This document shows positions 1-12,179 of a DNA stretch of 64,000 nucleotides, one piece after another (position 1 is the first letter of the stretch; the number at the start of each line of letters is the position of its first letter). This DNA is from Halococcus salifodinae DSM 8989 (lineage in GTDB: Archaea; Halobacteriota; Halobacteria; Halobacteriales; Halococcaceae), in the NCBI RefSeq assembly GCF_000336935.1, contig NZ_AOME01000015.1, forward strand, positions 79,718 through 143,717, given 5' to 3'. The notes under the pieces were generated by a model that was not told the origin of the DNA, did not search any database, and saw nothing but the letters and a program-made list of their open reading frames with translations. Both the position numbers and the translations under genes were made by a program.

Positions 1-523
1 CGCCGTCGACGACGAACCGGGCGTCGTGGGCGGCGGCGATCTCGCCCACCTCGGGAACGGGGTTCAGGATGCCGGTGCTGGTCTCGTTATGGACCATCGT
101 CACGAGGTCGGTGTCGTCGGTGACGGCCTCGGCGACCGAATCGGGATCGAGCGAGTCGCCCCACTCGACCTCGACTCGCGTGACTGACGCGTACCGCTCG
201 GCGATCCGTGCGAAACGTCGGCCGAACTTGCCGTTGACGAGCGCGACGACCTCGCAGTCCTCGCCAGCGAGATTGGCGACGGCGGCCTCCATCCCCATCG
301 TCGCCGTTCCGTTGAGCACGAGACTGGTCCCGCCGGCACTGGTCGACTGTTCCTGTGGCGTCGAGTGTTCGAAGACGTAATCGAGGCCGTCCTGTGCGCG
401 CTCGTACACCGCCTCGAAGTCGGCCGAGCGGTGTGAGACCATCGGCGCGTCCATCGCCTCGCGGACTGCATCGGTCACGGGCACTGGCCCGGGATTGAGC
501 AGCAGGAACTCGTCGTCGGTCAT
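1..523 (-). CDS. Class-V PLP-dependent aminotransferase (alanine-glyoxylate/serine-pyruvate type), N-terminal part
   Basis: The reading frame runs leftward from an ATG at 521-523 and leaves the window after about 174 residues, so the C-terminal half, including the expected PLP-lysine, is not visible. The N-terminus (LLNPGPVPVT, then MVSHRSADF) is the family signature of small class-V aminotransferases that move an amino group from alanine or serine to glyoxylate or pyruvate. Further matches are the GTATMGMEAAVANL stretch around residues 72-85, which contacts the cofactor phosphate in relatives, and MVHNETSTGILNPV near 145-158. Cytosolic. The exact substrate cannot be read from half a protein; phosphoserine or aspartate pathways are possible. 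Confidence 0.85.
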   Translation of the reverse strand, partial: MTDDEFLLLNPGPVPVTDAVREAMDAPMVSHRSADFEAVYERAQDGLDYVFEHSTPQEQSTSAGGTSLVLNGTATMGMEAAVANLAGEDCEVVALVNGKFGRRFARIAERYASVTRVEVEWGDSLDPDSVAEAVTDDTDLVTMVHNETSTGILNPVPEVGEIAAAHDARFVVDG

Positions 524-870
524 ACCCGAGTGTCCGTCTCGGCTCACATAAACCTCGCCGGTATCACGCTATCTTGCCATCACCGTTCCGTTTCGGGACC
601 TGTGCATCGGAAAATTTCGCAGCCGGACGACGAATATCTGGGGACCAGCCCAGAAAACCGACGACGACCGATCGCATATCAACACCGACGAAACCCACCT
701 GATTATTGACCCGCGATGAGCCCTCTTGCTGACGCCTCCTCGGTTACAAAGGGAACCGACGTTGCTGACACCCTGTCAGAAACCAAGTGCCTACTGACAG
801 GGTTGGGTGTCGGGGTTGTTTCCGAACCCAGACAGTTCTATCACACACCAAATGAGGTCACAGTGGTGAG
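524..870. other. Intergenic region, AT-richer, with one strong palindrome
   Basis: This 347-bp stretch has no convincing reading frame. It separates the aminotransferase promoter side from the 3' end of the methyltransferase and is visibly poorer in GC than the flanking housekeeping genes. Its only structured element is the inverted repeat at 771-802, listed separately. Confidence 0.6.
771..802. repeat. Perfect 9-bp inverted repeat (hairpin), possible terminator or element end
   Basis: CCCTGTCAG (771-779) and CTGACAGGG (794-802) are exact reverse complements separated by 14 bases. The pairing can be extended outward with a 3-base bulge, because GACA precedes the left arm and TTGGGTGTC follows the right arm. 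It lies about 70 bp past the stop codon of the leftward methyltransferase gene, so a transcription terminator for that gene is the simplest reading. No T-run follows it, and a remnant terminal repeat of a mobile element is the alternative. Confidence 0.5.
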
Positions 871-1662
871 TCATATTCGAGCGGAATAGACGATTGTCGG
901 TGGAACCTTGGCCATGAGTTCTGGCTTGAAACTTCCATACTCTGCTTCATATTCCTCGGGATTCTCGTACCCCGGTTCTCGGATTGCTTCGACACTGAAC
1001 CCAGCGTCATTCAGTAATTGAACCGTTTCTCCAACCCCCCGCGAGTAAACCACCATTTCAGCGTCGAATGAGTCGCTGTATGCTCGACGAGGAGAGTCAT
1101 CAAAGTAACTCTTCTTGAACTCATGGGATTCTGGGTCAATGATCTTGTAGTACGGATGATCCACGCTAAAAACCAGCGTTCCTCCGTCTCTTAGGACTCG
1201 TGCTGCTTCAGAGAAGCAGGCTCCCAGATCCTCAACCCATTGAAATGCGAAAGCTGAGACTGCAAGGTCAAACGTCCCACCAGAGATGTCCGATAAGTCT
1301 GTTACACTATTGTGGATGAAGTTGACGTCAACATCGTGCTCCTCGGCGAGTCCCTGAGCATAGCTGAGTTGTTCTTCAGAGATGTCTACACCCGTAACAT
1401 TCGCTCCCTGCTGAGCAAGAGCAATACCGAACTGAGCACCACCACACCCAAGTTCAACTGTGTCAGTACCCGATACGTTTCCGAGCAGCCCCAAGTCGTC
1501 TTCCTCTGAGGCACCCGGACCAAACGCTATTGCAATCGAGTGACCGCCTTCGCTCTGGAACGACTCTGACCAAGCGTTCCACCATGCTCGTGCCTGTTCC
1601 TCATCAGGATCTACACCGGCCATAGAATCGTTCGAGAGCCATCGTCGCATATGGTTTCCCAT
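871..1662 (-). CDS. Class I SAM-dependent methyltransferase
   Basis: A 263-residue Rossmann-fold methyltransferase. The SAM-binding motif I is VELGCGGAQFG (about residues 71-81), motif II acid is in VTGVDISEEQL, and the post-I/motif IV region is FDLAVSAFAFQWVEDL with the downstream ARVLRDGGTLVFSVDHPYY typical of ubiE/Methyltransf_11 proteins that methylate small molecules. The target is unknown. The ATG at 1662 is used; an in-frame ATG at 1650 is equally possible. Codon use is much less GC-biased than in neighbouring ligA (many codons end in A or T), and the gene stands alone in an AT-richer patch, which suggests recent transfer. Confidence 0.8.
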   Translation of the reverse strand: MGNHMRRWLSNDSMAGVDPDEEQARAWWNAWSESFQSEGGHSIAIAFGPGASEEDDLGLLGNVSGTDTVELGCGGAQFGIALAQQGANVTGVDISEEQLSYAQGLAEEHDVDVNFIHNSVTDLSDISGGTFDLAVSAFAFQWVEDLGACFSEAARVLRDGGTLVFSVDHPYYKIIDPESHEFKKSYFDDSPRRAYSDSFDAEMVVYSRGVGETVQLLNDAGFSVEAIREPGYENPEEYEAEYGSFKPELMAKVPPTIVYSARI

Positions 1663-1727
1663 TTGGCAATAATTTCAGGTTCTCGTACAGTCCTTGCGGA
1701 GCCGGAGGGCTGGAAGGATAAGTATGA

Positions 1728-3998
<2,271 letters not shown>

Positions 3999-4491
3999 CA
4001 CTGCCCGTTGTTCGGGAAATTCGGACGAGTTCGCTCGGTTTCAGCCCTGTAACACGCCATTACTATCGTATTACGTACCGTTTCACCGCTGAAACAGTCG
4101 GCTGGACGGGGCCTGGGACCGGTGACAGCGGACGAACGATCGCCGATCGCCCGGTGGATCGGTAGACGACAGCAACGTCGATGGAACGAAGTCGTAGCGG
4201 CACAGACAGCGGGGAATCGCGGTGTTCGGATTCGTGTGGGCGTTTCGCCGGCGACGACGAACGGGGCGTCACACAAACCGTGACGCGATACTCGAACCAG
4301 TGTGAAGGACGTCGTCAGCGCAGGGGATCACCGGACACTCGGACGAGTCGGCGTGAAAGGAAGCGCTGCGGAGTGTATTTTCGTATTTTTCATGGTCGAA
4401 AATAGCCAACGACCCGTAACGATACGGAACAGTGCGCAACGGCTGGGGTGATTTATGCTCTCCCCGTGTCTCCGTATCGAGTGCCGAAACC
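3999..4491. other. Intergenic region without convincing genes
   Basis: About 490 bp between ligA and the lipoprotein gene. Short open frames on both strands have no recognisable composition or family features. A TATA-like GATTTATGC at about 4450-4458 sits some 35 bp upstream of the lipoprotein start and is the likely promoter. Nothing else can be supported. Confidence 0.5.
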
Positions 4492-4917
4492 ATGACAAGC
4501 AAACTCGACGCGCTCGGGACACGGCTCCCGTCGAAGCGCGTTCTGGCGGTCGGACTCGTCGCCGCAATGCTGCTGTTCGCCGGCTGTATGGGCGGCAGCG
4601 GTGGCGAGAACGGCACGAACGGAAGCAACGCGACGGAAGCAGGCGAAGAGACCACCGCGGCGATGGAAGAGGAAACCACCGCGATGGAAGAGGAGACCGA
4701 GATGGAGGAGACTGACATGGAGGAAACCACCGAGATGGAGGGGACCGAAATGGAGGAAACCACCGAGATGATGGGTAACGAGACGGAGATGGACGGTAAC
4801 ATGTCCGGCAACATGACGACCGAGATGGACGGTAACATGTCCGGCAACATGACGACCGAGATGGACGGCAACATGTCGGGCAACATGTCCGGCAACATGA
4901 CGACGACCGAAGCCTAA
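4492..4917 (+). CDS. Putative lipoprotein with Met/Glu/Thr-rich tandem repeats
   Basis: I chose the ATG at 4492 because it places a signal sequence (RVLAVGLVAAMLLFAGC) right at the N-terminus with a lipobox LFAGC, predicting a lipid-anchored surface protein of 141 residues. After the anchor cysteine the whole mature part is low complexity: Gly/Asn linker, then EEETT/MEE blocks, then GNMSGNMTTEMD repeats. Methionines recur every three to four residues beside acidic residues, a pattern seen in copper- or silver-chelating proteins, but no function is established here. No globular domain is visible. Asn-x-Ser/Thr sequons (NMS, NMT) could be N-glycosylated. The only bounded family feature is the lipobox. 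Confidence 0.75.
   Translation: MTSKLDALGTRLPSKRVLAVGLVAAMLLFAGCMGGSGGENGTNGSNATEAGEETTAAMEEETTAMEEETEMEETDMEETTEMEGTEMEETTEMMGNETEMDGNMSGNMTTEMDGNMSGNMTTEMDGNMSGNMSGNMTTTEA
4795..4902 (+). repeat. Tandem 36-bp repeat inside lipoprotein gene
   Basis: Two exact copies of a 36-bp unit (4795-4830 and 4831-4866) encode GNMSGNMTTEMD; a third degenerate copy with an extra GNMS follows to about 4902. Exact nucleotide identity of the copies suggests recent slippage or unequal crossover, so copy number may vary between strains. Confidence 0.9.
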
Positions 4918-5082
4918 TCGGCCGACGTCCGTCCACCCACTCGGATACTCCCACACGCGCCGCCGTGGCGCGCGAATTTTTATTAAGCACGACTCGCCAG
5001 CGTCTCGCTTCGCGCTCCGGTGGGAGGAGCGCATCGCGGACGCAAAGAGTAATACCGACCGCGTGACGACAACGGACGAGGG

Positions 5083-6276
5083 ATGAGCGATCGCGCACGC
5101 GTGATGGTGGGTGTGCTCTGCCTGGTGGTGCTCGTCGGCACCGGCCTTCCGGTCGGCGGACAGTCGGCGTCCGCTGGCGGGATCGGTGACGTGAGCGTGA
5201 CCGGCAGCGGCGTCGTCACCGGTTCGGCCGCCGGCAACGACTCGAACTACGTCTGGCAGGACGACCCCATCGACGTAAGCGCGACCTTCCAGGACTCGCC
5301 CGAATTCACGAACTATCGCGTCTGTCTCGGTTACGAGCGCGCGGACGCACCACCCCAGGAGCTCGTCGACTGCGACCGCAAGCCGCTCTCGCCGGAAACC
5401 AACGGCACGAGCGAGTTTACCAACGTCACGTGGCCGTCGAACGTCACCGGCGAGCAGGGACTGGTGGTCGAACTCCAGGGCCTCTCGAATCAGTACAACA
5501 CGACGCTGCTCGATCGGAAGACGGTCCCGGTGACGGTCATCACCCGGACGGGTGACGTCGACGCGGACGGGCTGTCGAACCAGCAGGAGGTCGAGCAGGG
5601 GTACAACCTCTCGAACCCCGACATGGACAGCGACGGCCTGAACGACGGTCCGGAGGTGAACCGGTACGGCACGAACCCCCAGAACCCCGACACCGACGGT
5701 GATGGCGTCCGTGACGGCGAGGAGCTGGAAGTCGGCAGTGACCCCTCGGCCACCGACACCGACGGCGACTGGCTCTCGGATGGCACCGAGCTGAATCTCC
5801 TTCGTACCAACCCGACGAGCGGGCTGACGCCGATCTGGCTCGTGGGGCTCGTCGTCCTCGTCGGCGGGCTGATCGTCGTCGGCGGGACGCGCTTTCGGCG
5901 GTGGTGGCGCGACCGTGACGGGAGGGCGGCCGTCGAAAACGGAGGTCCATCGGACCCGGACGGTGGAGACGGCGTGGCTCCCGACGAACCGGAACCGGAG
6001 CCGACACCCGAGCCAGCGCCGGAGCCGCTGACCGACGAGGATCGGGTGCAGGGACTCCTCCGAGAGCATGGCGGACGGATGAAGCAGACACGGATCGTCG
6101 AGGAGACCGACTGGTCGAAGGCGAAGGTCAGCCGGCTGCTCTCCTCGATGAACGACGAGGGCACCGTCGAGAAGCTCTCGATCGGTCGCGAGAACATCGT
6201 CAGCCTCGACGGCCACGGGCCGGAAGCCGCGCGGTCGCCACACGAGGAACCCCCAGAGGAGAACGCGTCAGACTGA
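5083..6276 (+). CDS. Secreted-domain/TM/winged-helix protein with calcium-binding (TSP3-like) repeats
   Basis: A 397-residue protein with N-terminal signal peptide (MVGVLCLVVLVGTGLPVGG), an extracellular beta-rich region (35-155), then thrombospondin type-3-like calcium repeats (DVDADGLSNQQE, DMDSDGLNDGPE, DTDGDGVRDGEE, DTDGDWLSDGTE; about 158-238), a single transmembrane helix (250-268), a Pro/Glu-rich spacer (EPEPEPTPEPAPEP) and a C-terminal winged-helix domain (about 318-375; TRIVEETDWSKAKVSRLLSSM). This order places the DNA-binding-like domain in the cytoplasm and the calcium repeats outside. Whether the wing binds DNA in situ or is released is unknown. It lies 27 bp upstream of uvrC in the same direction and may be cotranscribed with it. 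Confidence 0.85.
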   Translation: MSDRARVMVGVLCLVVLVGTGLPVGGQSASAGGIGDVSVTGSGVVTGSAAGNDSNYVWQDDPIDVSATFQDSPEFTNYRVCLGYERADAPPQELVDCDRKPLSPETNGTSEFTNVTWPSNVTGEQGLVVELQGLSNQYNTTLLDRKTVPVTVITRTGDVDADGLSNQQEVEQGYNLSNPDMDSDGLNDGPEVNRYGTNPQNPDTDGDGVRDGEELEVGSDPSATDTDGDWLSDGTELNLLRTNPTSGLTPIWLVGLVVLVGGLIVVGGTRFRRWWRDRDGRAAVENGGPSDPDGGDGVAPDEPEPEPTPEPAPEPLTDEDRVQGLLREHGGRMKQTRIVEETDWSKAKVSRLLSSMNDEGTVEKLSIGRENIVSLDGHGPEAARSPHEEPPEENASD

Positions 6277-6303
6277 AGCGCGTCACGACCCTTCGTTCAC
6301 GCG

Positions 6304-8040
6304 ATGGACGGGGCGAGCGTTCGCGAGCGTGCAAACGACCTTCCGCGCGAGCCGGGAGTCTACCAGTTCCGTGACGACGACGCGACGCTCTACGTGGGGA
6401 AGGCGGTCGATCTCCGTGCTCGGGTGCGATCGTACGCCGACCCGCGTTCGCGCCGGATCGAACGGATGGTCGAGCGGAGCGTCGAGATCGAGCCGGCGGT
6501 GACCGACACCGAGACACAGGCGCTCCTTCTGGAGGCGAACCTGATCAAACGCCACCAGCCGCGGTACAACGTCCGGCTGAAGGACGACAAATCCTACCCC
6601 CTCGTGCAGCTCACCGACCACGAGTTCCCCCGGATCGAGATCACCCGCGATCCCGAACCCGGCGCGACGGCGTTCGGTCCCTATACCGAACGCGGCCGGG
6701 TCGAGACGGTCGTGAAGGCGCTCCGGGAGACCTACGGAGTCCGTGGCTGTTCGGAGCATAAATTCGCGGGACGGGATCGACCGTGTCTCGACCACGACAT
6801 CGGCCTCTGCACCGCGCCGTGCACCGGCGAGATCAGTAGGGGAGAGTACATCGGAGACGTCGAATCGGTCGAAGGGTTCTTGGAGGGAAGTACGGGCGTC
6901 CTCGCCGATCCACTCCGCCGAGAGATGGACCGCGCCACGGAGGAGCAGAACTTCGAGCGGGCCGCGAACTGTCGTGACAAGCTCGATGTCGTCGAATCGT
7001 TTCACGACGGTGGTGGTGCGGCGGTGGCGGCGGCGGCCGACGAGCAGTGGGTCGACGTGCTCGGCGCGGTGATCGAGGGTGATCGTGCGACCGTCGCCCG
7101 CCTCCACAGCGAGGACGGCCAGCTCGTCGAGCGCGACCGCCACACGCTCTCGGTGCCCGACGACGACACCGGCGAGATCGGTGGCGTGCTCGCGGCCTTC
7201 ATCGTCCAGTACTACGCCGAGCGGTCGCTGCCCGACGCGCTCCTGCTGCCCGAACGGTTCGACGACGACGAACTCGACGCGTGGCTCGACAGTGAGGCGG
7301 TCGCGGTGCGGGTTCCGGGTGCGGGACGCGAAGCGACCCTCGTGGAACTCGCGCTCAAGAACGCCCGTCGCGGACGGGGGCGGGCGGACGGCACCGCCGC
7401 ACTCGCCGACGCGCTCGGGCTCGACAGTGCGAACCGGATCGAGGGGTTCGACGTGAGCCACGCACAGGGCCGGGCTGCGGTGGGGAGCGACGTCACCTTT
7501 CTCGACGGCGATCCCGAGAAGGCCGACTACCGCCGGAAGAAACTCGACGACGCAAACGACGACTACGCCAACATGTGCGCGCTCGTCGCGTGGCGCGCCC
7601 GCCGAGCGGTGGAGGGCCGTGACGAACGCCCGGACCCGGACCTCCTGCTCATCGACGGCGGCGAGGGGCAGTTGAACGCCGCACGCGACGCGCTCTCCGA
7701 CGTGGGCTGGGACGTGCCGGCGATCGGGCTGGCGAAGGCCGAAGAGCGCGTCGTCACTCCGGATGGCTCGTTCGAGTGGCCCGACGACGCGCCCGAACGC
7801 CACCTGCTCCAGCGGGTGCGCGACGAGGCCCACCGGTTCGCGGTTCAGTATCATCAAACCGTCCGTGACGAGGTCTCGACCGTGCTCGACGACGTTCCCG
7901 GAGTCGGCCCGCAGACCAGGCGGCGGCTGCTCCGGCGCTTCGGCAGCGTCGACGGGGTGCGTGCGGCCTCCGCCGAGGAGCTGCAGGCGGTCACCGGCGT
8001 CGGCGAGAAAACCGCGACGACGCTCCGCGCGCGACTCTGA
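6304..8040 (+). CDS. uvrC: Excinuclease ABC subunit UvrC
   Basis: Makes both incisions flanking a bulky lesion in UvrABC nucleotide excision repair. The 578-residue protein carries an N-terminal GIY-YIG nuclease ([18 protein letters not shown], residues 17-34), a UVR motif that contacts UvrB (about 200-235; [20 protein letters not shown]), the C-terminal RNase H-like nuclease ([22 protein letters not shown]) and a final (HhH)2 domain ([18 protein letters not shown]). The family in haloarchaea is of bacterial origin. The matching uvrB lies 585 bp further on the opposite strand; uvrA is not in the window. Confidence 0.97.
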   Translation: MDGASVRERANDLPREPGVYQFRDDDATLYVGKAVDLRARVRSYADPRSRRIERMVERSVEIEPAVTDTETQALLLEANLIKRHQPRYNVRLKDDKSYPLVQLTDHEFPRIEITRDPEPGATAFGPYTERGRVETVVKALRETYGVRGCSEHKFAGRDRPCLDHDIGLCTAPCTGEISRGEYIGDVESVEGFLEGSTGVLADPLRREMDRATEEQNFERAANCRDKLDVVESFHDGGGAAVAAAADEQWVDVLGAVIEGDRATVARLHSEDGQLVERDRHTLSVPDDDTGEIGGVLAAFIVQYYAERSLPDALLLPERFDDDELDAWLDSEAVAVRVPGAGREATLVELALKNARRGRGRADGTAALADALGLDSANRIEGFDVSHAQGRAAVGSDVTFLDGDPEKADYRRKKLDDANDDYANMCALVAWRARRAVEGRDERPDPDLLLIDGGEGQLNAARDALSDVGWDVPAIGLAKAEERVVTPDGSFEWPDDAPERHLLQRVRDEAHRFAVQYHQTVRDEVSTVLDDVPGVGPQTRRRLLRRFGSVDGVRAASAEELQAVTGVGEKTATTLRARL

Positions 8041-8176
8041 GGGCGACAGAGAGCCCGGCGCTGGCGGACGAAAGACGACTGCAGGCCGAGAGTAGCACAC
8101 GAGGACTGTGATCAGTGCAAACCGGCGATAGCTACCGACACCGAACAGTTATCACTCAAACAGTACAACAGCCGAC

Positions 8177-8623
8177 ATGAATCGGTTCCGTGCGTGGGTT
8201 CTCGCGGCCGTCGTCGGGATCGGCGTCGGGGGCGGGACGTTCGCGTGGCTCGTCAGCGATCTGACTCTCGCTTTCACGCTCGCGCTCGTCTACACCGTTG
8301 GGACGCGGCTCTTGGTCGAGTATGGATCCACCATGCCCGGACTGATTTACGGCGACGATTGGCAGGCAGTTCGCTGGAACGGAGCAGCAACTGCATTCGT
8401 GATGATCGCTGCGTTCGTTGGGGTGAGTGCGTCCCTTCCCGTCTCGGGCGGGCTGCGACTCGCGCTTGAGTTGCTCGTGCTCGGCGTCGGCTGGACGGGG
8501 CTGTTCTTCGGAATCGCGATGGCGCGCGACCAGGCCGCTACAGGCAAGCTGGTGGGTGAAACGGAACCGCCGAACGGAAGCGAGCGCGAGGGCGCTGCCG
8601 GCACGGCCGGAGAAAACGCGTGA
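8177..8623 (+). CDS. Small integral membrane protein, function unknown
   Basis: 148 residues with four predicted transmembrane helices (WVLAAVVGIGVGGGTFAWLV; LTLAFTLALVYTVGTRLLV; AATAFVMIAAFVGVSA; LELLVLGVGWTGLFFGIAMA) and a short charged cytoplasmic tail. I recognise no family motif. The gene is convergent with uvrB and its stop is 2 bp from the uvrB stop region, so the two transcripts must overlap at their 3' ends. Confidence 0.75.
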   Translation: MNRFRAWVLAAVVGIGVGGGTFAWLVSDLTLAFTLALVYTVGTRLLVEYGSTMPGLIYGDDWQAVRWNGAATAFVMIAAFVGVSASLPVSGGLRLALELLVLGVGWTGLFFGIAMARDQAATGKLVGETEPPNGSEREGAAGTAGENA

Positions 8624-8624
8624 A

Positions 8625-10694
8625 TTAAAGTTCCGGTTCCGGCGGCACGCCCTCCTCGGGTGGGACGCCGTCCTCGGTCGCGAGATCGAACTCGGTGCGG
8701 ATTTCCCGTACTCGGTCGCGGATGTCGGCCGCGAGCTCGAATTCGAGGTTCTCGGCCGCCTCGTTCATCCGGTCTTCGAGGTCCTCGATCAGTTCCGCAG
8801 CCGCGTCGGCGTCGTCGGGTTCGAGGTCCGCCGTCCCGCCAGTGTCAGTCTTCGATCCCGGCAGGTTGGTCTCGCCGACCTCCTTCTCGATGGTCCGGGG
8901 CTCGAAGCCGTGCTCGTCGTTGTACTCCTGCTGGATCTCTCGGCGGCGCTGGGTTTCGTCGATGGCGGACTGCATCGAATCGGTCACGTCGTCGGCGTAG
9001 AGCACGACCTCGCCGGCGACGTTTCTGGCGGCCCGCCCCATCGTCTGGACGAGAGTGGTCTCCGAGCGGAGGAACCCCTCTTGGTCGGCGTCGAGGATCG
9101 CCACTAAGGATACTTCAGGGATGTCGAGGCCCTCTCGGAGGAGGTTGATCCCCACGAGCACGTCGAACTCCCCGAGCCGGAGACCGCGAACGAGCTCGTG
9201 GCGTTCGAGGGTGTCGGTCTCGTCGTGCATGTACTCGACCGCGACGCCCGACTCTTCGAGGTACTCGGTGAGGTCCTCGGCCATCCGCTTGGTGAGCGTG
9301 GTGACGAGGATGCGTTCGTCGCGCTCGACGCGGTCGTCGATCCGGTCGAGGAGGTCGTCGATCTGGCCGTCGACCGGCGATATCTCGACGCTGGGGTCGA
9401 CGAGGTGGGTGGGGCGGACGATCTGTTCGACGATCTGGTCCGAGTGTTCGCGCTCGTACTCGCTGGGCGTCGCGCTCACATAGAGGGTCTGGCCCGTGCG
9501 TTCTTCGAACTCTGGATAGCGCAACGGGCGGTTGTCGTAGGCCGTCGGGAGGCGGAAGCCGTTGCCGACTAAGGAGTCCTTTCTGGATTTGTCGCCCGCG
9601 AACTGACCCCGGATCTGGGGCACGGTCTGGTGGGACTCGTCGAGTACGGTGAGGAAGTCCTCGGGGAAGTAATCGAGGAGTGTCGAGGGCGCGTCGCCGG
9701 GCTCGCGGTTGGAGAGATGGACGGAATAATTCTCGATCCCGGAGCAGTAGCCGGTCTCTTCGAGCATTTCGAGGTCGAAGGTGGTGCGCTCCTCGATGCG
9801 CTGGGCCGCCACGAGGTCGCCCTGGCGCTCGAAGTAGGAGACGCGTTCGTCCAGCAGGTCCTCGATCTCGCCGATGGCGTTTTCGAGGCGGTCCTCGGGG
9901 ATCGAGTAGTGTTCGGCAGGGTGGACGAGCGAGGCTGGCTCTTCGCCTTTGACGTCGCCTTCGAGGGGGTCGAGCTTGGTGAGGCGATCGATCTCGTCGC
10001 CCCAAAACTCCACCCGGACGGCGTACCGGCCGTACATCGGGAAGATCTCGACGGTGTCGCCCCGTACTCGGAAGGTGCCCTGCGTGAAGTCGACGTCGTT
10101 GCGCTCGTAGTTCAGATCGACGAGTCGGCCGAGGAGTTCGTCGCGATCGATCGTCTGGCCCACTTCGAGGCGGAGGCTCATCTCCTCGTAGTTCGCGGGG
10201 TCACCGAGGCCGTAGATGGCGGAGACGGAGGCGACCACGATCACGTCGTCGCGAGTCAGGAGGGATCGGGTCGCGGAGTGGCGGAGTCGGTCGATCTCGT
10301 CGTTGATCGAGGCGTCCTTCTCGATGTACTTGTCGGTCTGCTCGACGTACGCTTCGGGCTGGTAGTAATCGTAATAAGAGACGAAATACTCGACGGCGTT
10401 GTCGGGGAAGAGATTCCGAAACTCCTCGTAGAGCTGGGCCGCGAGGGTTTTGTTGTGGGCGATCACGAGGGTGGGTTTCTGGATCTCCTCGATCGTCCAC
10501 GAGACGGTGTTCGTTTTCCCGGAGCCCGTGACCCCGAGCAAGGTCTGTTCGTCCATCCCGTTCTCGAACCCCTCGGCGAGCTGTGCGATGGCGTCGGGCT
10601 GGTCGCCCGCGGGATCGAACGGCGCGTCCACCCGAAACGGACGGTCCTTCCCGGGACGGTCGGGCTGGAGCGGGCCGGACTGGGTGTCACTCAT
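8625..10694 (-). CDS. uvrB: Excinuclease ABC subunit UvrB
   Basis: Damage-verifying helicase-like component of the UvrABC system. 689 residues, full length. Motifs in order: Walker A GVTGSGKT (about 54-61), the beta-hairpin region [10 protein letters not shown] that threads between DNA strands, DESHQT (Walker B), the helicase motifs TMGRAARN and [20 protein letters not shown], and a C-terminal UVR motif ([20 protein letters not shown]) that pairs with UvrC. A C-terminal Glu/Pro tail ([16 protein letters not shown]) contains a small duplication. Converges on the small membrane protein; uvrC is close by on the other strand. Confidence 0.97.
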   Translation of the reverse strand: MSDTQSGPLQPDRPGKDRPFRVDAPFDPAGDQPDAIAQLAEGFENGMDEQTLLGVTGSGKTNTVSWTIEEIQKPTLVIAHNKTLAAQLYEEFRNLFPDNAVEYFVSYYDYYQPEAYVEQTDKYIEKDASINDEIDRLRHSATRSLLTRDDVIVVASVSAIYGLGDPANYEEMSLRLEVGQTIDRDELLGRLVDLNYERNDVDFTQGTFRVRGDTVEIFPMYGRYAVRVEFWGDEIDRLTKLDPLEGDVKGEEPASLVHPAEHYSIPEDRLENAIGEIEDLLDERVSYFERQGDLVAAQRIEERTTFDLEMLEETGYCSGIENYSVHLSNREPGDAPSTLLDYFPEDFLTVLDESHQTVPQIRGQFAGDKSRKDSLVGNGFRLPTAYDNRPLRYPEFEERTGQTLYVSATPSEYEREHSDQIVEQIVRPTHLVDPSVEISPVDGQIDDLLDRIDDRVERDERILVTTLTKRMAEDLTEYLEESGVAVEYMHDETDTLERHELVRGLRLGEFDVLVGINLLREGLDIPEVSLVAILDADQEGFLRSETTLVQTMGRAARNVAGEVVLYADDVTDSMQSAIDETQRRREIQQEYNDEHGFEPRTIEKEVGETNLPGSKTDTGGTADLEPDDADAAAELIEDLEDRMNEAAENLEFELAADIRDRVREIRTEFDLATEDGVPPEEGVPPEPEL

Positions 10695-11188
10695 TGAACG
10701 ATGGAGGGGCCGAAGCCACTTGACGCGCTCGCTCGGGGCGAATGATCCCTCGTTCGGTGTCGTCGACTATCGACGTGTCCAGTGCAGCCGCTGTCGATGG
10801 AATCGTGACGGGTGGCGTGCTCCGCGGCCGCCGGCCGGCGGTCGCGGTGGCGGGGCGGAGCGGTGTGGGGTGGGACGGTGGCAGGCGGTGGCGGTCCTGG
10901 TGGATGAAGGGCGAGGCCGCGAGTGAAACGAGCGGTCGAGGGCTTCGGCGGTGCTGTGCGGTTGTGGTCGCGGAGAGCGCCAGCAGTTCTACCGCGAGCG
11001 AGCGTCGAGCGGCGCTACGCGCCGCTGACCGTTCGAGCGGGCCCTCGGCCCGCGAGAAGACAGCGAGTGAGCGGGTGTTTTTGGTCCAGATTTTTGCGAG
11101 GACCCTGAGCGCGCGAAGCGCGCGAACGGGGGAAGTAAAAAGGTGGGTCGAAGCGTTTTAACCCGTGCCGCGGGTGATGCACGGTGTT
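10695..11188. other. Intergenic region with nested short GC palindromes
   Basis: About 490 bp between uvrB and mdh. The open frames here have arginine/serine-heavy translations without family signal. From about 10,980 to 11,130 the spacer is packed with short palindromes: GCGGCG-CTAC-GCGCCGC-like at 11,011, CGGGCCCTCGGCCCG near 11,039, and GCGCGCGAAGCGCGC near 11,112, separated by TTTTTGGTCCAGATTTTTGC (about 11,079-11,098). This looks like the recurrent non-coding filler of haloarchaeal genomes. A TATA-like GTTTTAA at 11,154-11,160 serves mdh. Confidence 0.5.
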
Positions 11189-12100
11189 ATGGTGAAAGTC
11201 AGCGTGGTCGGCGCGGCGGGAACGGTCGGTGCGGCCGCAGGGTACAACATCGCGCTGCGTGGCATCGCCGACGAACTCGTGTTCGTCGATATCCCGGATC
11301 AGGAGGACACCACGATCGGCCAGGCGGCCGACGTCAACCACGGCGTGGCCTACGACACGAACACCACCGTTCGCCAGGGCACCTACGAGGACACCGCCGG
11401 CTCGGACGTGGTGGTCATCACCGCGGGAATCCCACGCCAACCGGGCCAGACCCGGCTCGATCTCGGCGAGGACAACGCGCCGATCATGGAGGACATCGGC
11501 TCGTCGCTCGCCGAACACAACGACGAGTTCGTCTCGGTCACGACCTCGAACCCGGTGGACCTCCTGAATCGCCACCTCTACGAGACCGGCGATCGGCCCA
11601 GAGAGCACGTGATCGGATTCGGTGGGCGGCTCGACTCCGCGCGCTTTCGGTACGTGCTCGGAGAGCGCTTCGACACCCAGGTCGGCAACGTCGAGGCGTC
11701 GATCATCGGCGAGCACGGCGACGCCCAGGTGCCCGTGTTCTCGAAGGTGCGCGTCGACGGCCGTGATCCCGACTTTTCGGACGACGAGCGCACGGACATC
11801 TTGGAGAGTCTCCAGGAGAGCGCGATGAACGTCATCGAGCGCAAGGGCGCGACCCAGTGGGGGCCGGCGACCGGCGTGGGCCACGTGGTCGAATCGATTC
11901 TTCGGGATACTGGCGCTGTGATTCCGGGCTCGCTCGTGCTCGACGGCGAGTACGGTCACGACGACGTGGGGCTGGGGGTCCCGCTGAAGCTCACGAGCGA
12001 CGGAGCCGAGGTCGTCGACTGGGACCTCTCGGAGTACGAGCGCGAACAGCTCGGTCAGGCGGCCGACAAGCTCGCCGACCAGTACGAGACGATCAGCTAA
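11189..12100 (+). CDS. mdh: Malate dehydrogenase
   Basis: Interconverts malate and oxaloacetate with NAD(H) in the TCA cycle. 303 residues of the LDH-like tetrameric MDH group typical of haloarchaea. The N-terminal [16 protein letters not shown] binds the dinucleotide, followed by the acidic VDIPDQE at the end of beta-2 (NAD preference), [16 protein letters not shown] with the substrate-loop arginines, TTSNPVDLL, and [14 protein letters not shown] with the catalytic histidine. I use the ATG at 11,189 rather than upstream GTG/ATG codons because it gives the canonical start [11 protein letters not shown] and lies about 27-35 bp after TATA-like GTTTTAAC, as expected for a leaderless archaeal mRNA. 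Confidence 0.95.
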   Translation: MVKVSVVGAAGTVGAAAGYNIALRGIADELVFVDIPDQEDTTIGQAADVNHGVAYDTNTTVRQGTYEDTAGSDVVVITAGIPRQPGQTRLDLGEDNAPIMEDIGSSLAEHNDEFVSVTTSNPVDLLNRHLYETGDRPREHVIGFGGRLDSARFRYVLGERFDTQVGNVEASIIGEHGDAQVPVFSKVRVDGRDPDFSDDERTDILESLQESAMNVIERKGATQWGPATGVGHVVESILRDTGAVIPGSLVLDGEYGHDDVGLGVPLKLTSDGAEVVDWDLSEYEREQLGQAADKLADQYETIS

Positions 12101-12179
12101 CCGAGGCAGTCAACCAGATCCGTTCTTTCGTTCTTCCGAACGCGGGCCGCTTTTGATCGTCCGTCGCCTACCGTTTCCC

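Noticed and set aside
4453..6243. Long open frame on the minus strand (596 codons) over the lipoprotein and sensor genes
   Set aside because: Shadow of the GC-rich plus-strand genes; translation is His/Arg/Val repetitive without domains, while the plus strand gives signal peptides, calcium repeats and a winged helix.
6283..8100. 605-codon minus-strand frame opposite uvrC
   Set aside because: Antisense of a recognised gene; no family features of its own.
10742..11161. Plus-strand frame in the uvrB-mdh gap
   Set aside because: Composition (Arg/Ser-rich) and the nested palindromes indicate non-coding spacer.
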